Shown one piece after another: positions 44,878-54,851 of a stretch of 64,000 bases of DNA; positions within the stretch are counted from its first letter, which is position 1, and every line of letters begins with the position of its first letter. This DNA comes from Pantoea piersonii (GTDB lineage Bacteria > Pseudomonadota > Gammaproteobacteria > Enterobacterales > Enterobacteriaceae), in assembly GCF_003612015.1 (NCBI RefSeq), contig NZ_RARB01000008.1:116361-180360 (forward strand). Reading direction: 5' to 3'. The position numbers and the translations under genes are program-made. Under the pieces are notes generated by a model, which did not search any database, was not told where the DNA came from, and saw nothing but the letters and a program-made list of their open reading frames with translations.

Positions 44878-45345
44878 TTAAAGCGACTTCAGGTAATCCA
44901 TCACGATATCGTGGTGGTTGGACGTTTTGAAATCGTCGAACACCTTTTCGATCTTGCCGTCGGCGCCGACCAGGAAACTAATGCGGTGAATGCCGTCATA
45001 GGTTTTACCCATAAAGGATTTTTCGCCCCAGACGCCGAACGCCGCGCAGACCTGATGATCTTCATCAGAGAGCAGCGTAAAGTTCAGCAGCTCTTTTTCA
45101 GCGAAGCGCGACAGCTTTTCTGGTTTATCAGTGCTGATACCCAGTACCTCCACGCCCGCTTTTTTCAGTTCATCCATATTGTCGCGCAGGCCGCAGGCCT
45201 GCACTGTGCATCCCGGCGTCATCGCTTTCGGGTAGAAATAGACCAGAACGCGCTGTCCCTGGAAGTCGGTTAAATTTACCTGTTCGCCATCCTGGTCGGG
45301 CAAGCTAAATTTCGGTGCGGTGTCACCGGCTTTCAGTGGATTCAT
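44878..45345 (-). CDS. bcp: thioredoxin-dependent thiol peroxidase Bcp
   Basis: Bcp is a peroxiredoxin of the cytosol that reduces peroxides with thioredoxin. The 155-residue protein (E. coli 156) has the peroxidatic Cys46 in FYPKAMTPGCTVQACGLRD and the resolving Cys51 five residues on, the atypical 2-Cys layout, and the conserved SFLVGADGKIE segment. I used the ATG giving M-N-P-L-K-A-G-D; a GTG one codon upstream is less likely. A GGAGAG site precedes it. It lies downstream of gcvR in the same direction, as in E. coli (gcvR-bcp). Confidence 0.97.
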   Translation of the reverse strand: MNPLKAGDTAPKFSLPDQDGEQVNLTDFQGQRVLVYFYPKAMTPGCTVQACGLRDNMDELKKAGVEVLGISTDKPEKLSRFAEKELLNFTLLSDEDHQVCAAFGVWGEKSFMGKTYDGIHRISFLVGADGKIEKVFDDFKTSNHHDIVMDYLKSL

Positions 45346-45486
45346 CACTACTCTCCATTTTTCTTTATGCTGTGGGCGACAGGCTGCCTGACGAACCGCG
45401 TCAGGTGGACAGTCGCCATCAGGGGATATTGCGCCACATAGCCAGACATCAGTGATGTGGAGGAATAGCCCCGGTTTATTTACAGC

Positions 45487-46065
45487 TTAGCGTGAACCCT
45501 GAAGCGTCGCCGCATCTTCATCGGCCAGGCTGTAAAAACGCAGCGTACCTTCGGCATTGAGTTCGCGACACAGTCCATAAAACGCCTGTTCAAACTGCGA
45601 GTCGCCGACGCCCGCCGGGCTATGCGCCGTTATTTGAATATAGAGCGTCGGCGTCTGATCCGCCTGACCCGGCTTGATGCGCGAACCCAGCTCAGCGATA
45701 TTCATCGCATGTTTGTCGAACAGATCGGTGAACCGTTCAATAAGGTGGGGTGAATCAGGCACCTCGACCTGAACCCAGACCGTCGCCGGCATCGGCGGAC
45801 GCGTTCTGGCGCTGGTGCGCTTCATCACGATCAGCAGCTCAAGCTCCGCGCCTTTCAGTGGCAGCGTCGATTCGATCAGCGCGATGGCGTTCCAGCTGCC
45901 GGAGAGCAACATAATAAAGGTGAACTCATCCCCGAGCATGGCGAGACGGCTGTCTTCGATATTGCACCCACAGCTGCTGACGTGGCGGGTAATGGTATTG
46001 ACGATACCCGGACGGTCAACACCCAGTGCGGTGATCACCAAATGGTGGGGTTGAGACTGCGGCAA
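45487..46065 (-). CDS. gcvR: glycine cleavage system transcriptional repressor GcvR
   Basis: GcvR binds GcvA and keeps the gcvTHP operon repressed when glycine is low; it does not bind DNA itself. The 192-residue protein (E. coli 190) is built of two ACT domains. The first starts HHLVITALGVDRPGIVNTITRHVSSCGCNIEDSR. The second lies around residues 93-180 (WVQVEVPDSPHLIERFTDLFDKHAMNIAELGSR). It is divergent from dapA across 143 bases and lies ahead of bcp. Confidence 0.96.
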   Translation of the reverse strand: MPQSQPHHLVITALGVDRPGIVNTITRHVSSCGCNIEDSRLAMLGDEFTFIMLLSGSWNAIALIESTLPLKGAELELLIVMKRTSARTRPPMPATVWVQVEVPDSPHLIERFTDLFDKHAMNIAELGSRIKPGQADQTPTLYIQITAHSPAGVGDSQFEQAFYGLCRELNAEGTLRFYSLADEDAATLQGSR

Positions 46066-46208
46066 AGTGGGATTTCCTGTTCATTCGCTAATAACCATAA
46101 GGTAAACATAAAAAAAACTGCTGACAAGCGCAGGAGGGGCGTGGCCTGCTTGCTTTTCAACAGAAGTAAAACGTACCATGAAGCACTTGTTTGTCGAGGG
46201 GATCGCCA

Positions 46209-47087
46209 ATGTTCACGGGAAGTATTGTTGCGCTCGTTACGCCAATGGATGACAAAGGTAATGTCTGCCGTACGAGTCTGAAGAAACTGATTGATTATCA
46301 CGTCGCCAGCGGCACCGCGGCGATCGTCTCCGTCGGCACCACCGGCGAATCCGCGACTCTGAGCCATGAAGAGCATGGCGATGTGGTGATGCTGACGCTG
46401 GAGCTGGCGGACGGACGTATTCCGGTGATTGCCGGTACCGGCGCCAACGCCACCGCAGAAGGCATCTCTCTCACCAAACGTTTCGAAAACAGCGGCGTGG
46501 TTGGCTGCCTGACCGTAACGCCGTACTATAACCGACCGACACAGGAAGGATTGTTCCAGCACTTTAAAGCAATCGCGGAAAGCACGGCGCTGCCGCAAAT
46601 GTTATATAACGTCCCCTCACGCACCGGCTGCGACATGCTGCCAGAAACCGTCGCGCGCCTTGCTGAAATCAAAAATATTATCGGAATCAAAGAGGCGACC
46701 GGGAACTTATCGCGCGTTAGCCAGATCCAAGCACTGGTCGATGAGGCCTTTATTATTGTCAGTGGCGACGACGCCAGCGCGCTGGACCTTATGCAGCTGG
46801 GCGGCAAGGGCGTTATTTCGGTAACGGCCAACATCGCGGCGCGTGAAATGGCTGAACTGTGCGCGCTGGCGCAACAGGGCAATTTCGCCGAGGCGCGTCG
46901 TCTGAATCAGCGTCTGATGCATCTGCACCAGACGCTTTTCTGTGAACCCAATCCTATCCCGGTCAAATGGGCGGCGAAACAGTTAGGATTAATCGCCAGT
47001 GACACGCTGCGTCTGCCGATGACGCCGCTGACTTCAGCGGCCATACCAAAAGTTGAGCAGGCGCTGATTAAAGCGGGTTTGCGATAA
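46209..47087 (+). CDS. dapA: 4-hydroxy-tetrahydrodipicolinate synthase
   Basis: DapA condenses pyruvate and aspartate semialdehyde, the first step of the lysine/diaminopimelate pathway. The 292-residue protein equals the E. coli length. The Schiff-base lysine is Lys161 in IGIKEATGN, and the catalytic tyrosine motif [10 protein letters not shown] is present. GAGGGGAT precedes the ATG; an earlier in-frame ATG adds six residues unlike the family. bamC follows 14 bases later, so dapA-bamC are co-transcribed. purC is separated from them by a terminator and has its own promoter. Confidence 0.98.
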   Translation: MFTGSIVALVTPMDDKGNVCRTSLKKLIDYHVASGTAAIVSVGTTGESATLSHEEHGDVVMLTLELADGRIPVIAGTGANATAEGISLTKRFENSGVVGCLTVTPYYNRPTQEGLFQHFKAIAESTALPQMLYNVPSRTGCDMLPETVARLAEIKNIIGIKEATGNLSRVSQIQALVDEAFIIVSGDDASALDLMQLGGKGVISVTANIAAREMAELCALAQQGNFAEARRLNQRLMHLHQTLFCEPNPIPVKWAAKQLGLIASDTLRLPMTPLTSAAIPKVEQALIKAGLR

Positions 47088-47101
47088 GTTAGGGAGTTTC
47101 A

Positions 47102-48133
47102 ATGAATCATTCTGTAAAGCGCTCAACGGTTGCGACCGTCGTGGCGCTGTCTACTGCGATGCTGTTAACGGCGTGCTCTAGCGATCAGCGTTATAAACGT
47201 CAGGTAAGCGGTGACGAGTCCTATTTACAGGCCAGCGAGCTGCACGATCTGCAGGCGCCGGCTGGCATGATCCTGCCGGTGGCGCATGGCGATTACGACG
47301 TGCCGCACACCACCGCCAGCGGCAACGTCGGCAAGCAGCTCGACATTCGTCCGCCGGCTCAGCCGCTGGCGCTGGTTAACGGCGCGCGCGCGCAGTTTAC
47401 CGGCAATACCGGCGTGCTGATGCTGGAAAAAAACCGCGGCTCCGTCTGGTCGCAGGTGAGTAAAGTTGTCGAATCCAGCAATTTCCCTGTTGCGCAGCGT
47501 AACGATGCGCGGCAGCAGCTGACCACCGACTGGGTGCAGTGGAATCGCGCCGACGAAGACAATCAGTATCGCGGCCGCTATGAGATCAGCGTGCAGTCGC
47601 AGAGCTACCAGCAGGTGCTGACAGTGCGCCTGCTTGAGCTGCAGCAGAAAGGCGAAGCGGTCACGTCGCCGGTGCAAATCCAGCGCTACACCGCGCAGAT
47701 GCTTAATGCCATCAGCGCCGGGCTGGACAAAATCGACCTTGCCAGCGAAAACGCGGCGGCGGGTCGCGCCAGCGGCAGCATTGACGTGCAGAGCGGCGCG
47801 GACGATACCGGTCTGCCGATGCTGGTGCTGCGTACGCCGTTCAACGTCGCCTGGCAGCGTCTGCCGCAGGCGATGAAGCGCGTTGGCATGGAAGTAACCG
47901 ACAGCAACCGTCCGCAGGGCAGCCTCAGCGTCACCTATAAATCGCCGGGCAGCAGCGCGTGGGATGATGTCGGCGCGAAAGATCCGGAACTGCCGAACGG
48001 CGACTATAAAGTACAGGTCGGCGATCTGGATAACCGCAGCAGCCTGCAGTTTATCGATCCTAAAGGCCACGTGCTCACCCAGTCGCAGAACGATGCGCTG
48101 GTGGCCGTGTTCCAGGCGGCTCTTAACAAATAA
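47102..48133 (+). CDS. bamC: outer membrane assembly lipoprotein BamC
   Basis: BamC is the lipoprotein of the BAM complex that contacts BamD. The 343-residue protein (E. coli 344) has a lipoprotein signal peptide ending LLTAC around residues 21-25, then the unstructured N-terminal stretch that binds BamD. Two helix-grip domains follow, with [21 protein letters not shown] and [27 protein letters not shown]. It follows dapA after 14 bases, the usual dapA-bamC (nlpB) pair. Confidence 0.97.
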   Translation: MNHSVKRSTVATVVALSTAMLLTACSSDQRYKRQVSGDESYLQASELHDLQAPAGMILPVAHGDYDVPHTTASGNVGKQLDIRPPAQPLALVNGARAQFTGNTGVLMLEKNRGSVWSQVSKVVESSNFPVAQRNDARQQLTTDWVQWNRADEDNQYRGRYEISVQSQSYQQVLTVRLLELQQKGEAVTSPVQIQRYTAQMLNAISAGLDKIDLASENAAAGRASGSIDVQSGADDTGLPMLVLRTPFNVAWQRLPQAMKRVGMEVTDSNRPQGSLSVTYKSPGSSAWDDVGAKDPELPNGDYKVQVGDLDNRSSLQFIDPKGHVLTQSQNDALVAVFQAALNK

Positions 48134-48143
48134 ATCGCCTCAG

Positions 48144-48171
48144 GGCCGGAGATTCTCCGGCCTTTTTTTTT
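48144..48171 (+). terminator. intrinsic terminator after bamC
   Basis: GGCCGGA and TCCGGCC with loop GATTC are followed by nine T. It starts 11 bases after the bamC stop and separates the dapA-bamC unit from purC. Confidence 0.95.
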
Positions 48172-48180
48172 CGTCTCTGG

Positions 48181-48213
48181 CATAATAGCGCGCGGCGAAG
48201 TAAACGATTGCGT
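48181..48213 (+). promoter_or_regulatory. purC promoter with PurR-type box
   Basis: A CATAAT -10-like hexamer (48181-48186) is followed by AAGTAAACGATTGCGT (48198-48213), which matches about 13 of 16 positions of the PurR consensus. The position just downstream of the -10 suits repression. purC is a known PurR target in E. coli. Confidence 0.7.
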
Positions 48214-48278
48214 CGCGGCAATCCCCAGCGGCCCGCCGTCGCAGAACACCCGAAATTTTCAAGTCTGGAGTTAACAAG

Positions 48279-48992
48279 ATGCAAAAGCGAGCTGAGTTGT
48301 ATCGCGGTAAAGCGAAAACCGTATACAGCACCGACAATCCGGATCTGCTGGTACTCGAATTCCGCAACGATACGTCAGCAGGCGACGGAGCCCGAATCGA
48401 GCAGTTCGATCGCAAAGGAATGGTAAACAACAAGTTCAACCATTTCATCATGACAAAACTGCAGGAAGCGGGCATTCCGACCCAGATGGAGGCGCTGCTT
48501 TCAGACAACGAAGCGCTGGTGAAAAAGCTGGAGATGGTGCCGGTGGAGTGCGTAGTACGCAACCGCGCGGCCGGCTCGCTGGTAAAACGTCTGGGCGTGG
48601 AAGAGGGGATGATCCTCAATCCGCCGCTGTTCGATCTGTTCCTTAAAGACGACGCGAAGCATGACCCGATGGTCAATGAATCCTACTGTGAAACCTTCGG
48701 CTGGGTGAGCAAAGCGAACCTGGCGCGCATGCAGGAGCTGACCTTTAAAGCCAACGAGGTGCTGAGCAAACTGTTTGACGACGCAGGCCTGATCCTGGTC
48801 GATTTCAAACTGGAGTTCGGCCTGTTCAAAGGCGAAGTGGTGCTGGGTGACGAATTCTCGCCGGACGGCGCGCGCCTGTGGGACAAGCAGACGATGGACA
48901 AGATGGATAAAGATCGTTTCCGCCAGAGCCTGGGTGGCCTGATCGAAGCCTATGAAGAGGTAGCGCAGCGGCTGGGCGTTAAGCTCGACTGA
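48279..48992 (+). CDS. purC: phosphoribosylaminoimidazole-succinocarboxamide (SAICAR) synthase
   Basis: PurC joins CAIR and aspartate with ATP, step 8 of purine synthesis. The 237-residue protein equals E. coli PurC. It begins [16 protein letters not shown] and shows the SAICAR synthase signatures [16 protein letters not shown] and [22 protein letters not shown] site precedes the ATG. It has its own promoter with a PurR-type box and ends at a terminator, so it is a single-gene unit here. Confidence 0.98.
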   Translation: MQKRAELYRGKAKTVYSTDNPDLLVLEFRNDTSAGDGARIEQFDRKGMVNNKFNHFIMTKLQEAGIPTQMEALLSDNEALVKKLEMVPVECVVRNRAAGSLVKRLGVEEGMILNPPLFDLFLKDDAKHDPMVNESYCETFGWVSKANLARMQELTFKANEVLSKLFDDAGLILVDFKLEFGLFKGEVVLGDEFSPDGARLWDKQTMDKMDKDRFRQSLGGLIEAYEEVAQRLGVKLD

Positions 48993-49012
48993 ACTAACCT
49001 CGTCTGAAAGCG

Positions 49013-49040
49013 AAAAGGAGAGCCCCGGCTCTCCTTTTTT
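49013..49040 (+). terminator. intrinsic terminator after purC
   Basis: AAAAGGAGAGCC and GGCTCTCCTTTT form a 12-base perfect stem with a tiny CC loop, ending in six T. Confidence 0.92.
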
Positions 49041-49115
49041 CATTTGGCCGCAAGGCTGGTAGTTGTCTCGCCGCACAACTAAAATCACGGTAACTATCTT
49101 AATCAGGAGCAGATT

Positions 49116-49973
49116 ATGCGCTGGCAAGGACGTCGCGAGAGCGACAATGTAGAAGACCGTCGAGATCAAGGGCCAGCCTATGGCGGCGGAAGGCAGATCC
49201 GGCTGCCGCGTGGGAAGGGCGGCATTATTCTGTTAGTCGTGGTCGCGGTCGCTGGCTATTACGGTTATGACCTGACGGGGCTGCTTACCGGCGGCAATGT
49301 CGCGCCCACCAGCCAGCAGCAGCGCGTCAGCACCAATGACGACGAAGCAGCGAAATTTACCCGCGTTATCCTGGCCTCCACCGAAGATACCTGGAGCAAG
49401 CTGTTCCAGAAGATGGGCAAAGAGTATACCGCGCCGACGCTGGTGATGTACCGCGGCGCGACCCAGACCCGTTGCGGTACTGGCCAGACGGCGATGGGGC
49501 CGTTTTACTGTCCGGCGGATCAACGCGTCTATATCGATCTGTCATTCTACGATGAAATGAAAAACAAGCTCGGCGCGGGCGGCGAGTTTGCGCAGGGTTA
49601 TGTTGTCGCGCATGAGGTGGGGCATCATGTGCAGAAACTGCTCGGCATCGAACCGAAAGTGCGCGAAATGCAGCAGGGCGCGAGCCAGACGCAAATCAAC
49701 CATCTGTCGGTAAAAATGGAGCTGCAGGCGGACTGTTTCGCTGGCGTCTGGGGTCACTACGTCAGCAAAGATAACTGGCTGGAAACCGGCGACCTGCAAC
49801 AGGCGCTCGACGCGGCGCAGGCTATTGGCGACGATCGCCTGCAGCAGCGCAGCCAGGGACGCGTGGTGCCTGACAGCTTTACGCACGGCACCTCGGAGCA
49901 GCGCTACAGCTGGTTTAAACGCGGATTCGACAGCGGCGATCCTGGACAGTGCAACACCTTTGCAGCTAACTGA
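49116..49973 (+). CDS. ypfJ: YpfJ-family zinc metallopeptidase-like membrane protein
   Basis: The 285-residue protein has a charged cytoplasmic N-terminus, one transmembrane helix (about residues 35-50) and a domain with the zinc-peptidase motif HEVGH at residues 166-170. The third-ligand-like region [16 protein letters not shown] follows about 30 residues later. This is the neutral zinc metallopeptidase (DUF-type YpfJ) family, with no known substrate. An AGGAGC site precedes the ATG. Its stop overlaps the tmcA ATG by one base (TGATG), so ypfJ-tmcA are coupled, as in E. coli where the genes are neighbours. Confidence 0.93.
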   Translation: MRWQGRRESDNVEDRRDQGPAYGGGRQIRLPRGKGGIILLVVVAVAGYYGYDLTGLLTGGNVAPTSQQQRVSTNDDEAAKFTRVILASTEDTWSKLFQKMGKEYTAPTLVMYRGATQTRCGTGQTAMGPFYCPADQRVYIDLSFYDEMKNKLGAGGEFAQGYVVAHEVGHHVQKLLGIEPKVREMQQGASQTQINHLSVKMELQADCFAGVWGHYVSKDNWLETGDLQQALDAAQAIGDDRLQQRSQGRVVPDSFTHGTSEQRYSWFKRGFDSGDPGQCNTFAAN

Positions 49974-51946
49974 TGTCGCCTGAACAGCTCAGCCGTCAGA
50001 TGCAGCAGGCGGGCGTCAGACGGCTCTGCGTCATTAGCGGCGAGTCGGACTGGTCGCTGGCGCGCGTCGCCGAATGGCGCGCCGCTTTACCCGGCGACTG
50101 GCTGGTGGTGAGTGATGCCCCCGTCGACGACAACCTTCCGCACTGCGCGCCAGCGGCGTTACGCACGCTGCTCGGCCGCGAATTTACTCACGCTGTTTTC
50201 GATGCGCGCCGCGGTTTTCACGCGGAGGCGTTCGCCGCGCTGGCGGGCACGCTGCGCGCCGGAAGCTGGCTACTGCTGTTAGCGCCGCCGTGGATGCGCT
50301 GGCCGCAGCAGCCTGACGAGGACAGCCTGCGCTGGGCCGACGTCGCTCATCCTCTTCCTGCGCCGCACTTTGTTCGCCATCTGCAAAAAATGATGCTCGC
50401 CGATCCTGGCGTGGCGCTGCTGCGACAGGATGAGCCTGCGCGTATCGCGCCGTTGCCAATCATGCCTCGCTGGCAGTGCTGCGCGCCGCAGCAACAAAAA
50501 GCGATAGTCCAGCAGCTGCTGGCGATGACGTCAGGCGTCGCAGTGCTTACCGCGCCGCGCGGCCGCGGCAAATCGGCACTGGCGGGAATGCTGGCGCAGC
50601 AGATCCCCCGGGCGCTTATCACCGCGCCGGCGAAAGCCTCTACAGAGGTGGTGATGCGCTTTGCGGCAGATCATTTTCACTTTATGGCGCCCGACGCCAT
50701 TCTCGCTCAGCCCGATGTTCCCGCCGCTGACTGGCTGATAGTCGATGAAGCCGCGGCGATCCCTGCGCCGCTCCTTACCCAACTGGTGGCACGCTTCCCG
50801 CGCGTGTTGCTGACTACCACGGTTCAGGGATACGAGGGCACCGGGCGAGGTTTTATCCTGAAGTTCTGCGCCGGACTGGCGCAGGTGCGTTACTTTACGC
50901 TGGATGAGCCGCTGCGCTGGTCGCGTCAGGATCCGCTGGAAGCCTGGATCAACCAGACGCTGCTGTTTGAGGACGCCGCGCCCGTGCCGGTTTCCCTGCC
51001 CGCCGCGCCGCGGCTCATGCCCGCCGATGCCTGGCGCGACGACCCCGCGCAGCCGGAAGCCGCATACCGCCTGCTGGCCAGCGCGCACTATCGCACCTCG
51101 CCGCTCGATCTGAGGCGGTTAATGGATGCGCCTGGCATGACGCTGTGGCTGAGCGGCGAAGCGTCCGCTTTACAGGGCGCGCTCTGGCTGGTGGAGGAGG
51201 GCGGCTTAACGCCCGAACTGGCGCAGGCGGTCTGGGCGGGCAGGCGACGGCCACGCGGCAACCTGGTCGCACAGTCGCTGGCCGCGCACGCCGGATTTGT
51301 CGAGGCGGCGACGCTACGGTCCCGCCGTATCAGCCGCATCGCGGTGGCGGCGGAACAGCGTCGTCAGGGCATCGGGCAGGCATTAGTGGCCGCTGCGCAG
51401 AGGCGACAGGATGTTGATTTTCTTTCTGTCAGCTTCGGCTATACCGAGGCGCTGTGGGCCTTCTGGCGCGCCTGCGGCTTTACTCTGGTGCGCATCGGCA
51501 CGCAGCGCGAGGCCAGCAGCGGCTGCTATGCGGCGATGGCGATTCGCGCGCTGACGCCCGCAGGCGCGGATCTTCAGCAGCGTGCTGCTGAGCGGCTGGC
51601 GCGCGACTGGCCGCAGCTGCGTCAGCAGGTAACGGAGTCCATTGCGCTGCCTGAGATGCCGCTCTCTTTCAACGACGAAGACGCCTGGCTGGCGGCGGGG
51701 TTCGCCTGGGCGCAGCGACCGCTTGAGGCGAGCCTGCCGGTGCTGCACCGGCTCGCCGCCAGGATTTCTGTTCCTCCGCTGCTGAAGGCCGCGCTGCAGC
51801 CGCAGGCGGATATTGGCCACCTCGCGCAGCAGGCCGGGCTGAGCGGGCGCAAGGCTTTGGTCACTCAACTCCGCCTTGACGCCGCCGCCGCCCTGAGCGC
51901 GCTGGACGCGGCGCGCGCCAGTCAGCTGCGTCAGCAAGTGGAATAA
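49973..51946 (+). CDS. tmcA: tRNA(Met) cytidine acetyltransferase TmcA
   Basis: TmcA makes N4-acetylcytidine at the wobble position of elongator tRNA-Met using acetyl-CoA and ATP. The 657-residue protein has an N-terminal domain, a RecD-like helicase module with P-loop APRGRGKSALAG (about residues 194-205) and DWLIVDEAAAIPAPLL, and a GNAT acetyltransferase domain (RIAVAAEQRRQGIGQALVAAA; FLSVSFGYTEALWAFW). A C-terminal tRNA-binding tail closes it. Length is close to E. coli TmcA (671). It is translationally coupled to ypfJ and followed 73 bases later by ypfH. Confidence 0.96.
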   Translation: MSPEQLSRQMQQAGVRRLCVISGESDWSLARVAEWRAALPGDWLVVSDAPVDDNLPHCAPAALRTLLGREFTHAVFDARRGFHAEAFAALAGTLRAGSWLLLLAPPWMRWPQQPDEDSLRWADVAHPLPAPHFVRHLQKMMLADPGVALLRQDEPARIAPLPIMPRWQCCAPQQQKAIVQQLLAMTSGVAVLTAPRGRGKSALAGMLAQQIPRALITAPAKASTEVVMRFAADHFHFMAPDAILAQPDVPAADWLIVDEAAAIPAPLLTQLVARFPRVLLTTTVQGYEGTGRGFILKFCAGLAQVRYFTLDEPLRWSRQDPLEAWINQTLLFEDAAPVPVSLPAAPRLMPADAWRDDPAQPEAAYRLLASAHYRTSPLDLRRLMDAPGMTLWLSGEASALQGALWLVEEGGLTPELAQAVWAGRRRPRGNLVAQSLAAHAGFVEAATLRSRRISRIAVAAEQRRQGIGQALVAAAQRRQDVDFLSVSFGYTEALWAFWRACGFTLVRIGTQREASSGCYAAMAIRALTPAGADLQQRAAERLARDWPQLRQQVTESIALPEMPLSFNDEDAWLAAGFAWAQRPLEASLPVLHRLAARISVPPLLKAALQPQADIGHLAQQAGLSGRKALVTQLRLDAAAALSALDAARASQLRQQVE

Positions 51947-52019
51947 ATCCACAAACTTGTTCAAATTTTCCCAATAGCGCTCCGCGCAAGGCGGCGTATA
52001 GTGATCTGAGGAGGTCGAT

Positions 52020-52703
52020 ATGACACTGCAATACGTTATTGTTCAGCAGCCGAGCGCGACAGCGCAGCAGCTGTTCCTGCTCTACCACGGCGTCGGCGAT
52101 AATCCCCACTCTATGGCGCAGCTGGGTGGCTGGTTCGCGCGCGAGTTTCCGCAGGCGCAGGTAGTGGCGGTCGGCGCGCCTGCGCCGGGCCATTACTGGT
52201 TCAGTGAAACCGCGCAGCACGACCAGAGCGAGCAGCAGCGGGTTAACGCCGTACTGCCCCAGTTCGTCGATTCAGTGCGACACTGGCAGGAGCAGAGCGG
52301 CGTGCGCGCCGACGCTACCGCGCTGGTGGGATTCTCGCAGGGCAGCACCATGGTGCTGGAGGGCGTGAAAGCGCAGCCGGATCTGGCGGGCCGCGTCGTG
52401 GCTTTCAGCGGCCGCTACGCTACGCTGCCGGAGCAGGCGTCGACGCGCACCACTATCCATTTAATCCACGGCGAGTATGACGAGCAGATCCCGATGCAGC
52501 ACGCCGAGCAGGCTGCGCAGCGGCTGACCGCGCTGGGCGGGGACGTGACGCTCGATATTGTGGAAGATCTGCCGCACGCGGTAGACGACCGCAGCATGGC
52601 GCTGGCGCTGAAGCACCTGCACTACACCGTGCCGAAGCGCTATTTCGATGAGGCGTTAAGCGGAGCGAAACCGGGCGACGACGATGTGATTATGATGATG
52701 TAA
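52020..52703 (+). CDS. ypfH: YpfH, alpha/beta-hydrolase esterase
   Basis: The 227-residue protein is an alpha/beta hydrolase of the phospholipase/carboxylesterase group. The oxyanion region is YHGVGDNPHSMAQL, the nucleophile elbow GFSQGS, the acid in HGEYDEQIPMQHAE and the histidine in DLPHAVDD: a complete Ser-Asp-His triad. A GAGGAGG site precedes the ATG. E. coli YpfH hydrolyses small acyl esters in vitro; its natural substrate is unknown. It lies downstream of tmcA as in E. coli. Confidence 0.93.
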   Translation: MTLQYVIVQQPSATAQQLFLLYHGVGDNPHSMAQLGGWFAREFPQAQVVAVGAPAPGHYWFSETAQHDQSEQQRVNAVLPQFVDSVRHWQEQSGVRADATALVGFSQGSTMVLEGVKAQPDLAGRVVAFSGRYATLPEQASTRTTIHLIHGEYDEQIPMQHAEQAAQRLTALGGDVTLDIVEDLPHAVDDRSMALALKHLHYTVPKRYFDEALSGAKPGDDDVIMMM

Positions 52704-52729
52704 AAACGCCCTCGCGCAGGCGAGGGCGT
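52702..52729 (-). terminator. terminator of the yffB-dapE-ypfN unit (leftward)
   Basis: ACGCCCTCGC and GCGAGGGCGT form a perfect 10-base stem with a 4-base loop. On the minus strand it ends in five T, so it serves the leftward operon; on the plus strand no T-tract follows. Confidence 0.85.
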
Positions 52730-52754
52730 CAGCAGGGAAGCGTAGTCTGACCTG

Positions 52755-52946
52755 TTACTTCTTCTTCTTCGGCCAGTCGTCGTCATCGTCCCACTTATCG
52801 TTAAAGTCGCGATGCGGCGGCAGGTCGGGTTTATTCGCCATATATTTTTTATGGTCGATGCGTTTCAGATCCTTATAAACATTCATCAGTACGCCGACCA
52901 GCAACAGGATCACAATGATCCACCAGTAATCTTTAATAAATTCCAT
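52755..52946 (-). CDS. ypfN: YpfN-family (UPF0370) small membrane protein
   Basis: The 63-residue protein has an N-terminal transmembrane helix (about residues 6-24, [14 protein letters not shown]). A conserved charged tail follows with [26 protein letters not shown], then a run of five Asp, a Trp and four Lys. This matches E. coli YpfN closely. I chose the ATG giving M-E-F-I-K-D-Y-W-W, with GAGGAG upstream; the longer frame runs into dapE. Function is unknown. It is the last gene of a unit transcribed yffB-dapE-ypfN. Confidence 0.93.
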   Translation of the reverse strand: MEFIKDYWWIIVILLLVGVLMNVYKDLKRIDHKKYMANKPDLPPHRDFNDKWDDDDDWPKKKK

Positions 52947-52969
52947 TTGCCTGCTCCTCTCGATCGCGA

Positions 52970-54097
52970 TCAGGCGACCAGCTGTTCCATAATGCGCTGA
53001 TACATGCGGCTCAGCGTCTGCAGATCGGCTGCCTTCACGCATTCGTTGATTTTGTGAATGGTGGCATTCACCGGGCCAAGCTCAACCACCTGTGCGCCCA
53101 TTCGCGCGATAAAGCGCCCGTCTGAGGTGCCGCCGGTGGTCAGCAGCTGCGGCTTAATTTCATTATAGTGCGATACCGCCTTAACCACGGCGTCAACCAG
53201 CCTGCCGCGCGCCGTCAGGAACGGCTGACCAGAAACCGCCCACTCCAGGGTATAACGCAGCTGATAGCTGTCGAGCAGCGCCGCGACGCGATCTTTAATC
53301 ATCTGATCGGTGAGTTCGGTGCTGAAGCGGAAATTGAACTGCACAAAGAATTCGCCCGGGATCACATTGTTGCTGCCGGTGCCAGCCTGCACGTTAGCGA
53401 TCTGCATGCTGGTCGGCGGGAAAAATTCATTGCCGCGATCCCACTCGGTGGCGACCAGCGCATTAAGCGCCGGCATCGCGCGGTGCACCGGGTTATCCGC
53501 CAGATGCGGATAGGCGACGTGGCCCTGTACGCCATGAATGGTCAGGTTGGCGGTCATCGAGCCGCGACGGCCGTTTTTCACTACGTCGCCCACCACTTCG
53601 GTGCTGGAGGGTTCGCCGACCAGGCAGTAATCCAGGCGCTCGTGACGCGCCATCAGACGCTCTACCACCTTCACCGTGCCGTTTTTCGCGCTCGCCTCTT
53701 CGTCAGAGGTAATTAAAAACGCCAGGCGGCCTTTATGGTTGGGGTGCGCCGCGACAAAACGTTCCGCTGCGACCACCATCGCCGCCAGCGAACCTTTCAT
53801 ATCCGCCGCGCCGCGGCCGAACAGCATGCCGTCGCGAATGGTGGGTTCGAAGGGCGGATTGATCCAGCGGCTGGCGTCACCCGGCGGCACTACGTCGGTA
53901 TGGCCAGCGAACGCCAGCGTTTCGCCCTGACCGCGGGTCGCCCAGAAGTTTAGCGTGTCGTCGATGTGCATCGGCTCTACGTGAAAGCCAATCGCTTCCA
54001 GACGCGCGATCAGCAGCGCCTGACAGCCCGCGTCATCCGGGCTCAGCGAGGGGCGGCGGATGAGCTGCTGCGCCAGTTCGATTACAGGACAGAACAT
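52970..54097 (-). CDS. dapE: succinyl-diaminopimelate desuccinylase
   Basis: DapE removes succinate from N-succinyl-LL-DAP in lysine and peptidoglycan precursor synthesis. It is a di-zinc M20-family enzyme. The 375-residue protein equals E. coli DapE. Metal and catalytic motifs are present: [33 protein letters not shown], and the C-terminal [15 protein letters not shown] with a ligand histidine. I took the ATG giving M-F-C-P-V-I-E-L; an extension upstream lies within yffB. One base separates it from yffB, so the two are co-transcribed. With dapA, two lysine-pathway genes lie within 8 kb but on opposite strands. Confidence 0.97.
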   Translation of the reverse strand: MFCPVIELAQQLIRRPSLSPDDAGCQALLIARLEAIGFHVEPMHIDDTLNFWATRGQGETLAFAGHTDVVPPGDASRWINPPFEPTIRDGMLFGRGAADMKGSLAAMVVAAERFVAAHPNHKGRLAFLITSDEEASAKNGTVKVVERLMARHERLDYCLVGEPSSTEVVGDVVKNGRRGSMTANLTIHGVQGHVAYPHLADNPVHRAMPALNALVATEWDRGNEFFPPTSMQIANVQAGTGSNNVIPGEFFVQFNFRFSTELTDQMIKDRVAALLDSYQLRYTLEWAVSGQPFLTARGRLVDAVVKAVSHYNEIKPQLLTTGGTSDGRFIARMGAQVVELGPVNATIHKINECVKAADLQTLSRMYQRIMEQLVA

Positions 54098-54098
54098 A

Positions 54099-54467
54099 TT
54101 ATGACTTCTCCTGGAGAAACGCGTGGTAAGCGGCTTCGCTGAAGCCGGAGAGCAGCGTGCCATCCGGCGCGCGCAGCAGGGGACGTTTAATGATGGCGGG
54201 CTGCGCCAGCATCAGCGCTTTGGCGCTGTCGCTATCGGTAATGGCGTCGCGTTCCGCTTCCGGCAGCTTGCGCCAGGTCGTGCCGCGCGTGTTAAGCAGC
54301 GTCTGGTAGCCTAGCTGATCGATAAACTGCGTCAGCAGCGCATCGCTCAGCCCGCTGGCGCGGTAATCATGGAACGCGACGTCGATGTCGGCGGCTTCTA
54401 AAAAGCGGCGCGCTTTTTTTATGGTGTCGCAATTTTTTATGCCGTACATCACCCACTGCGCTGTCAT
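54099..54467 (-). CDS. yffB: ArsC/Spx-like thioredoxin-fold protein YffB
   Basis: The 122-residue protein is of the ArsC family: Cys13 lies in [18 protein letters not shown], and the conserved [13 protein letters not shown] and [17 protein letters not shown] follow. This is the YffB type, which in E. coli lies directly ahead of dapE. YffB-type proteins have been suggested to act as glutathione-dependent thiol reductases rather than arsenate reductases. It is the first gene of the yffB-dapE-ypfN unit. A second ArsC-family gene, yfgD, is at 33604. Confidence 0.95.
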   Translation of the reverse strand: MTAQWVMYGIKNCDTIKKARRFLEAADIDVAFHDYRASGLSDALLTQFIDQLGYQTLLNTRGTTWRKLPEAERDAITDSDSAKALMLAQPAIIKRPLLRAPDGTLLSGFSEAAYHAFLQEKS

Positions 54468-54851
54468 CAGGATCCCTCGTCAAAAAATGAGGGCATCAGT
54501 TTACCACAGTGAGCCAGCGTGCTAACCCGCCTCGCGGGAAAAGCAGCGAAATAACGCGAATAAAATCATTAGGATTTGTCTTAGTAACCGCTTTCATTCG
54601 TGCGGGTTATTGTCACGCTGTTTATCATGATCCTGTTAAGAATTATCTTAGAGTGTGCTTAAGCGAGCTGGTCCGGTTAATAGCAGCTTTTTCTCTGCGT
54701 TTATAGCGGTTTGCTGAAATGTGCGTCAGCTAGCAGATCGAAAAAACTACAGTAATTAATCGCCTTTGCCGATAGTGAAAACAGGTGTAACCGTATTCAC
54801 CTGACGAAAATTTACGCGTAGAATCGACAGCACAATAAGAGAGAGGTCTAT
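54468..54851. other. 384-base intergenic region between yffB and ypfM
   Basis: No protein gene is convincing; a 65-codon frame at 54509-54706 lacks a ribosome site and a protein-like composition. The right end holds the ypfM promoter and a CAGGTG/CACCTG inverted repeat (54782-54803). The left end contains the leader of yffB. The middle is AT-rich with scattered TTAAGAATT-type motifs and no clear hairpin with a T-tract. Confidence 0.5.
54782..54824 (+). promoter_or_regulatory. promoter and inverted repeat upstream of ypfM
   Basis: TTCACC (54796-54801) and TAGAAT (54819-54824) are separated by exactly 17 bases, a good sigma-70 promoter. CAGGTG and CACCTG, 10 bases apart, form an inverted repeat whose right arm overlaps the -35 element, suggesting a regulator binding site. 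Confidence 0.65.

Noticed and set aside
54509..54706. 65-codon frame between yffB and ypfM
   Set aside because: No ribosome site, no family resemblance, AT-rich background; likely chance.
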